DNA of 64,000 bases from Bathymodiolus brooksi. Taxonomy: Eukaryota > Mollusca > Bivalvia > Mytilida > Modiolidae. Of the stretch, positions 57,786 to 64,000 are shown one piece after another (positions within the stretch are counted from its first letter, which is position 1; the number at the start of each line of letters is the position of its first letter). A model generated the notes under the pieces. It worked only from the letters and a program-made list of their open reading frames with translations, did no database searches and was not told the DNA's origin. Position numbers and translations under genes: made by a program. The stretch spans positions 105,367,689 through 105,431,688 of the forward strand of contig OY804578.1 of assembly GCA_963680875.1 (NCBI GenBank), in the 5' to 3' direction.

Positions 57786-58503
57786 GGCATATTTTGCTGT
57801 TCATTTTATTTGTAATTCCAACTTGAAATAAACGCTTTACATTCAGTGTCTTGGAATATTTGTGTTAAACCCCATTTTAATTGCGTACAAAATATCAAAT
57901 TTTGCATACTTCGACTATTTTCGTCATGTAGTCTTGCTTTTTTCATCTATTTCTCATTCTTTTTAACGTCACGCAATGTACACAGGAAAATTAATCTTCA
58001 AATTTCCTCTTATTAATTTCTGAAATTGGACTGTATATAGACTTTAACGCCCATTTGTTGACATAATTATCATGGAGACCACAAAGAAAGTAAAAATAAG
58101 AGCCGTGGACAGTAAATAAGTATTCTTCATAAAGTTAAGAATAAATATACAATATACAATACATATATAATTTATTTGTAGGAGCTTTAGAAACAGGTAT
58201 AAACGTGAGTCTTTGGAGAGTTTTCTTAGCCTGTTTTATAGCGAGTGCAAATTAATATTATAGATAACGCCAACCTGAAACAAGCGTCCTTCTAATTGTT
58301 TTCAATGGTGTCATGTGTGACGTCAGCATTTATACTGTTACCGTTTCTTTCTGTCGCTCTACATGAATCAGCTACCAGAAATTATGTTAATTTTACCCCC
58401 TTTATTAGTACTCAAAATCACACATTTACAGAAAACAAAATTATATTGTTCCTTAGATATTTTTATAGATACTCTACCTGTCAAAATTACTAGAGATTCA
58501 TAC

Positions 58504-58617
58504 CTTCATGGCTGCCAGATTTTGGATACCGTAGTCCTTTAAATTCGACTTCTGTGTGTATCTCTACTCCAACTATTAAAGCTATTTTAAGGAGACTTAA
58601 CTGCAGACGACGAATGC
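58504..58617 (-). CDS. MICAL: MICAL exon 3: monooxygenase
   Basis: Residues 146-183 read SIRRLQLSLLKIALIVGVEI, then HTEVEFKGLRYPKSGSHE. 'SIRxLQLxLLKxALxxGVEIHxxVEFxGL' is a core MICAL monooxygenase segment. The acceptor is GTTATAG and the donor GTATGA. Confidence 0.94.
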
Positions 58618-58884
58618 CTATAACAGAAAAGACAGATTAACCATTAAAAGAGTTCAATATAACGAACGAAGACTTGTTAATTGAAGATAGGATTACATAA
58701 TTGTCTGGAAAACAACTAAATATTGCATATTATCACATTCCTGTTACAAAACAGTTGATATCAATCCTAAGTAACATTTCATGTAAATCGAAGAAGGAAT
58801 GACGTCACAAATTTTTTCCGCAAAAAAATCAAGGTTTTATATGAAATATGTAGAGACATATGTTAGTGCTGAAAGACTTTTGAC

Positions 58885-59345
58885 CTATTACTGTTAGAAG
58901 AGTTTGAAGATACCAAAGGAGTAATCAGAATCCATATATCGAAGAAGATCAGACAACACAATAACCAAAACAAAAAGTACAAAAGGACAAACAACGATCA
59001 ACAAAACATACATGTACATATAAAACTAAAGATCGAGTAACACGAACCCCACTAAAAACCGGGGTGAACTCAGGTGCTCCGGAAGGGTAGGCAGTTCCTG
59101 CTCCACTAGTGACACCCGTTGTGTTAATCTAGTTACAAACCCGGTGATAAGTCATGAACGAGGAAAGGACCGGATTGTGATTACCGCAATTGGAACATAT
59201 CCGTGGTCATTTATGAAACAGATATTCCATAGCGGTCAACCAAGTCGTGGTGGCGACCGTAAAACTTTCGAAGTGATGACTTCAACCGAACTAAGAGGAA
59301 CCCTTGGTTCAGGAGCTTCCTTGTTTGAAGATTACAGTTTCAGCA
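58885..59345 (+). repeat. Family C element, most complete copy
   Basis: Head 'AGTTTGAAGATACCAAAGGA', then 'ACAACACAATAACCAAAACA' (the single-copy form of the 29-bp unit), 'ACGAACCCCACTAAAAACCG', 'GGCAGTTCCTGCTCCACTAG' and the tail 'GTAAAACTTTCGAAGTGATG'. Use it as the family reference. It lies in intron 2. Confidence 0.85.
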
Positions 59346-59449
59346 TAATATAATTTATTAAAACTAAAGTCAATTCCCCGGTAAGAGGTAAGTACTGCTG
59401 TTTTGTCTACGACCATAGGTTTACTAGCTCCAAAAACTTTTAAACTTTG

Positions 59450-59555
59450 TGGCTTTCCAATCTTTACTTTAAACTATATGAGAGTACATGATGAAGCCTA
59501 TTCCAGACACGCGTCGTGTGCACTATATAAGATATCCATGTTTTTAATAAGACCA
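59450..59555 (-). repeat. Family B element, partial, reverse
   Basis: 'GATGAAGCCTATTCCAGACA' 'CGCGTCGTGTGCACTATATA' is the inverted head of family B. Confidence 0.65.
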
Positions 59556-60056
59556 GTCCCATCTAATTCTTGACTACATTGTAGCACTGGTTTTCCAATT
59601 CTGAATTCAACTCGGAAAACCGTTTTCATTTAATGTTCGGGAAGTAAATAGGACAAACATGAGCTAATTGGGACATCATCACATAGAACAAAATATACGA
59701 CGTGGTACTCAAAAATATCAAATTTGATATACTAAAGCTTGTGTTGACAGATATTTAACCCAGAATTGATTTACATATACCCTTTTGTCTTCTTTTGTCA
59801 TATTTACAATTTTAAAAGAAAATGTAGAACGATATCCAATTTGATGCACCATTTATGGGTGCATTCAATGGAATAAAGCGTCATGTGAACAAAACATGCG
59901 ATATGCATATGCGTGATTGAAAACGATGTGACGGAAACCGACAAAAAAAGGGCTAGCGTAAATGATAAAAAAAAAATAAGAAAAAAAATGACCTTTTAAA
60001 AACCCTTTCATTGCTACATGTATATTAGTTACATTTAACAAACATACATTACTTAC

Positions 60057-60264
60057 TTATATGATCTAATTCTCCACATCCAAATCTACTATGAAAATGC
60101 TTGATACCCACGTTTTTAAGATCTGTAACCACGTAGGGCCATAAATGGAGCACATTGTTTCGTGAGAAGGCGTTACGTTTGTCAATTAGTACAACTTCAC
60201 ATCCCAGAAAGGCAGCTTCAATAGCAATACGTAAACCACAAGGTCCTGCACCAATAACTAATAC
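60057..60264 (-). CDS. MICAL: MICAL exon 2: FAD-binding GxGxxG
   Basis: Residues 77-145 read VLVIGAGPCGLRIAIEAAFL, then GCEVVLIDKRNAFSRNNVLH and LWPYVVTDLKNVGIKHFHSR. G81-A-G83-P-C-G86 is the Rossmann FAD-binding motif; the acidic end of the second strand (IDKR) binds the ribose; 'FSRNNVLHLWP' is a MICAL hallmark. Acceptor TCTTACAG, donor GTAAGT. Confidence 0.97.
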
Positions 60265-60358
60265 CTGTAAGACAGAAACTGGATAAGACTTAAAGTGAGT
60301 GTATGGATGTTGCTTAACGCCAAGTGAGTAATTTTCAACTACGAATTACATTTCAATG

Positions 60359-60529
60359 AGGGGCCGTCGTGGCCGTAATCTTATGATAGTTGGATTTACA
60401 ACTACCTATGCAAGCAGTGCCTTTCACCACTGATGTGAGTTCGAATCTCAATCAAGACTAGGTGTACAACATTATGTGATAAAGTTTGTCAACTGAAATA
60501 TTGTTGAAAGTGGCGCTAAACACCATCAA
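60359..60529 (+). repeat. SINE (family A), internally deleted
   Basis: Head 'GGGGCCGTCGTGGCCGTAAT', B-box-like 'GAGTTCGAATCTCAATC', then a jump from 'AAAGTTTGTCA' straight to 'ACTGAAATATTGTTGAAAGT'. About 80 bp of the body is missing. Confidence 0.8.
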
Positions 60530-62158
60530 ACAAAGAAACAAACATTTCAATGAGCTGATGTTGACGTCTGCTTTGTATTAGACCAACACGCTTAGCTTGA
60601 TTTCCATAGTGCTAGTTCACTGAAACAAGAATCCGTGGATAGACATGTCGCTCCACTCTGACATAAACTCATGATTCCTAGCAAACCAGTAGCTGCTCTT
60701 ACTCCTGCACGATGAGTGCTTAGCGGAGAAACAGCAAATACCAATTTTATAGTCATTGGTTTGACATGACCGGGACTCTAAATCACGATCTACCATACTC
60801 GAAGTGAGCATGCAAATCATTACATCACCGATGCGGTTGATAAATGCAATGTAAGGGTAAATAGTGAAGACTTTAAAATAAGTAGGCTTACAACAATGAG
60901 AAGAGGTTAAACAATATGTTTGGTCTTCTTTGATATTTGATAAAGAAAAGAGGTATCGGGGGTCAGCTGATCTTCAATGACTCTTAAAGTACATAGCGTT
61001 TTAGTAAACGTTTTACCTTGCTTAAGAGGGTGTGAAATGCGTTTAAATTAACAGGACAAGTTTTGAAGAAAGGGGCGTGCAAAAAGAGTAATATTTATTC
61101 TGCGAATCATTAGCACTTCCGATATTTGTCATTGAATCGATTAACATGGAAAGTAGAGCACCTGGCAATGGTTCTTATAAGGTGAATGAATTGTTATAAT
61201 CGTACGCCCACTTTTATTTCGCTTTTCAGAACAGAATGGGTGTCAACTCGTAGCCCTGTGTATATAATTAATGGCACATATACAAATATAAATAAAATTA
61301 GAAATAAGGTATTGGACATTAGTCTTTCCATAATTGATCAATGGTCATTTATTTTATCTGAAGAAACAAAATAAATCCCAATAAAATATCTGAATCTTGT
61401 TTTGACATCTTTCAGTCATAATCCATAAAACAGTGGTCTGATTTAGATTGCATAGCAAATAGTGACCACAGCCGTCATGAGTGGTCAAGTTGTAAAATTT
61501 CATTTAAATTTCATTTAAGTTTTAAAATGACACTGTATACACCACGCCTGTAGAAATATATGTTATTTATCATCATTCCACAACTTTTTATTAATTTAAA
61601 ATTGAAGAAATACTGAATTTTCACATTTCTTGGGTCCGTTGTGCCCTCGATCATGAGAGTGTCTCCAATCAGATTAAAATCAGATCTCCTACTTGCTCTG
61701 TTTTCCTGATACAAGTGCATGTCGCGGCGTATGAGATCTATTGAAAACTAATTAAGAGTAAAATGCGAGTAATTTTATGTCTTGAATATATCATGATATG
61801 ACAAATACGGCTAGAACCTTTTTTTGACAATCGGATTGATCGTTGCATGCAAAGCAGTTTAATAACACTATCATAGTCTCGCAATCACCATTTTCATTGG
61901 ATGGTACATAGGGTCACTCACATGTGACCCAAAATAGGATTCCCTTAGATCTCTTTTATTTAGATCGGAATGTCTCATGATTTCTATTTTATGGATCGAT
62001 TCGACTACATTGTATAAAGCGACGATATCGGATAGCATGATTTCTGTGTCGACCGACACATAAATTACATAATAATGTATATTATTACAATTATTATACA
62101 TATGTTATGCATACGCCCGACAAAAATGAAGACAAATGATATTTCGTGTAAAGCCTAC

Positions 62159-62386
62159 CTTCGAACAATCCCCAGATCTGTTTTCCTTGTATTCTTGCAA
62201 TGAGAATCTTTTCCTTAACTGTTCAAATATCTTTTTAACCTTCCAATTATTTAGTACTAATCCGAGTTGGTCAAAGAACTTATCACGTGAGGTGTGTTCG
62301 AGTCCAAGCTTAGTACGAAGATTCCGAAAAGCCAACAGTGTTTCTTTACAAGTATGGGCTTTTGTGAATTGGTTGAATTCGTCCAT
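62159..62386 (-). CDS. MICAL: MICAL exon 1: start codon and N-terminal helix region
   Basis: Residues 1-76 read MDEFNQFTKAHTCKETLLAF, then RNLRTKLGLEHTSRDKFFDQ, 'NWKVKKIFEQLRKR'. This matches the N-terminus of MICALs ('F..F..A.TC..TL.AF..L...L.L.......FY..L...L..WK...L...L.KR'). The ATG at 62386 is the first in the frame and aligns with family starts. Donor AAG|GTAGGC. No TATA box was recognised upstream. Confidence 0.94.
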
Positions 62387-62499
62387 GTTTTACCAGAATT
62401 GTAGAATGTGTCTCACTCAATAGTCTGTAAAGATAGTATGACAAATTATAATCATGACAGTTTTGTTCGCCTTTGTTATTGTTTACAGATGATGGTTTG

Positions 62500-62752
62500 G
62501 ATTTGGCTTATGGTGCTTAACGCCACTTTCAACAATATTTCAGATAAATCGTGGCGGTCAGTTTTATTGGTGGAGTAAACCGGAGTACCCGGAGAAGACC
62601 ACCGACCTACCGTAGGTCGCTGAAAAACTTTATCACATAATGCTGTATCCCCTGAGCGAGATTCGAACTCACAACGTTAGTGGTGATAGGTACTGATTGC
62701 ATAGGTAGTTGTAAATCTAACTACTATACGATCACGACCATGACAGCCCTTG
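62500..62752 (-). repeat. SINE (family A), reverse, upstream of MICAL
   Basis: 'GCTTATGGTGCTTAACGCCA' to 'CTATACGATCACGACCATGA'; near full length, lying 115 bp upstream of the MICAL start codon in the gene's own orientation, so it falls in the putative promoter or 5' UTR. Confidence 0.85.
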
Positions 62753-62911
62753 TTTACAGATGACCAGTGACTTGACATGAAAATATTTTACGGTGTAATA
62801 TTTATAGCCTCTTTATCTTGACCTGTTGTGATTAAATATTGACTTTTCAATTTTGTCATTGTATGTGCGTTTCATTAACTATATGTAAATAACTGAATAT
62901 CAATATATTTA

Positions 62912-63093
62912 GTGCCTATCACCACTGATGTTGTGAGTTCGAATCTCGATCAGGGCGAGGTGCACAACATTATGTGATAAAGTTTGCCAGTGACTTGCGA
63001 CATTTTGGTAGTTTTCTCCGGGTAGTCCTGTTTCCTCCACCAATAAATCTTACCGCCTGAAATATTGTTGAAAGTGGCGTTAAACACCATCAA
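62912..63093 (+). repeat. SINE (family A), 5'-truncated
   Basis: Starts within the head at 'GTGCCTATCACCACTGATGT', keeps the B-box-like 'GAGTTCGAATCTCGATC' and ends 'GTGGCGTTAAACACCATCAA'. From 63094 to 63923 I see nothing beyond AT-rich sequence. Confidence 0.8.
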
Positions 63094-63923
63094 ATAAACA
63101 AAAAACAAACGGAAGAATATAGTCAGTTATCATCTTTATATAACATCCGTTACTTCTTATGTAACAGCAAGACAACGGAAATGACAAATAATGGATTCTT
63201 ATTAAACCCTTATTTTTGATATCTTAGTACTTATGTTAATATTTCTGTAACCAATACTTTTGATATTTATCACATACAAGTCAATTCAATATTGACAATG
63301 ATTAACCACGGGATGGGTAAGGATTCACTTCCTATATAAAGGTATATATACAGACGAGATAGAATGGAGCGACTTTTTCAACTTTCAAATATTGGGTCGT
63401 GAATGTTCTACTTAAATGGGTGGGTTTCTTTAAGCTATGATATATCAATAGGTCATATTTCTACAAGCCCATGCAGCTTCTTTATTGCCAGGTCCAATTC
63501 TTGATACTTATGTTATAATTTAACATGATAAGGCGCATAATATGTGTGTGTTTATTAGTTTTCGTACATTGTACTTCGAATATATGAAAGGATATGGAAT
63601 ACAATGTATATGAATGGGGTTGTTTTTTTCAAACACCAGTGGCAGCACCTTACCTAATAATACACTAAGTAACTCAACCCTAATGGGTATTAGCCCCCCT
63701 CCCTCCCCGCGTCTTTTTAGAAAAAAATCTCTATCTTCTACTTGATAAAACAAATCGGATATTTAATCTGTCATATTGATATATATGGGTAGAAATATAA
63801 ATTAAAAAAATATTACCTTTATACCGAATTATATATATTGTCCAAATGTATCGTACAATTTCATACAATATGACAGTATACTATGATACTATTTCCTTTG
63901 TCACAGATATCTGATCAGTTCTA

Positions 63924-64000
63924 ACCCCCCTCATAGAGGGTGTGCTGGGGTAGAATAGGCACCAGGATTCTCCGCCCTAGAGGCACTAGTCCTCTAAAAG
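63924..64000. repeat. Edge fragment of the 'CCCTCTATGAGGGGGG' repeat, reverse
   Basis: 'ACCCCCCTCATAGAGGGTGT' ... 'CTAGAGGCACTAGTCCTCTA' is the reverse complement of 8926-9001. The element continues beyond the window. Confidence 0.85.

Larger units (their letters stand above)
19366..62386 (-). other. MICAL: MICAL-family gene (F-actin monooxygenase), whole span
   Basis: Twenty exons with consistent phases encode, in order, FAD monooxygenase (residues about 1-460), basic linker (about 497-505), CH domain (about 507-610), LIM domain (656-713), linker (about 714-1010), bMERB-like coiled coil (about 1008-1109) and an acidic tail (to 1235). MICALs use NADPH, O2 and FAD to oxidise two methionines of F-actin, severing filaments downstream of semaphorin-plexin signalling; the bMERB region binds Rab8/10-type GTPases and autoinhibits. 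Introns are inflated by repeats: intron 4 is 8.0 kb, intron 8 is 6.7 kb with 5 kb of minisatellite, and intron 19 is 4.8 kb with 3.8 kb of satellite. The stop codon and 3' UTR were not found. Confidence 0.92.

Overview
This is a eukaryotic, AT-rich, repeat-dominated window, most likely from a mollusc and probably a bivalve. That assignment is an inference from the style of the dispersed repeats (tRNA-headed SINEs ending in a 'GTGGCGTTAAACACC' tail, and dispersed elements with internal tandem arrays). No bacterial-style operons or CRISPR arrays are present.

One real host gene dominates. It is on the minus strand, from the start codon at 62386 leftward to about 19366, and encodes a MICAL-family F-actin monooxygenase. 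I could place 20 coding exons whose GT/AG sites and codon phases all agree in series (3,706 nt, 1,235 codons plus 1 nt). In order they encode an FAD-dependent monooxygenase with GAGPCG and GDS motifs (exons 1-6), a basic PPSKRSK linker (exon 7), a calponin-homology domain (exons 8-9), a LIM domain (exons 10-11), a long acidic/polar linker (exons 12-17), a bMERB-like coiled coil (exons 18-19) and an acidic low-complexity tail (exon 20). A candidate further exon at 19366-19457 encodes an exact RanBP2-type zinc finger (W-x-C-x2-C-x3-N-x6-C-x2-C), unusual for MICAL. Its splice phase does not directly match exon 20, so an exon is missing between them or it belongs to something else. I could not find the 3' end of the gene.

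Regions: 1-2.3 kb holds a decayed gag from one retroelement. 2.5-4.5 kb holds a non-LTR retrotransposon RT split by an internally deleted hAT transposon. 4.5-8.3 kb holds a broken Ty3/Gypsy element (gag, protease, RT, RNase H; no integrase or LTRs seen). A (TTGA)60 microsatellite lies at 8.35-8.59 kb. 8.63-15.8 kb is a recent 3.6-kb tandem duplication; each unit carries a foldback-type element with (CGAAA)n inverted repeats and a 28-bp minisatellite. 17-19.3 kb is a 0.91-kb unit repeated three times, with a TTAA-flanked MITE in one spacer. The rest is the MICAL gene, its introns filled with SINEs, MITEs and two very large arrays: about 86 copies of a 44-bp repeat at 21.6-25.4 kb (intron 19) and about 173 copies of a 29-bp repeat at 40.2-45.2 kb (intron 8).

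The most notable structural pattern is that all three minisatellites (28, 29 and 44 bp) match a single-copy segment inside three different dispersed element families that also occur unexpanded in this window. They therefore appear to have been born by internal expansion of mobile elements. The 29-bp array also shows a higher-order period of 16-17 monomers and is open in all three frames of the MICAL sense strand. These long ORFs are a by-product of the repeat, not genes.
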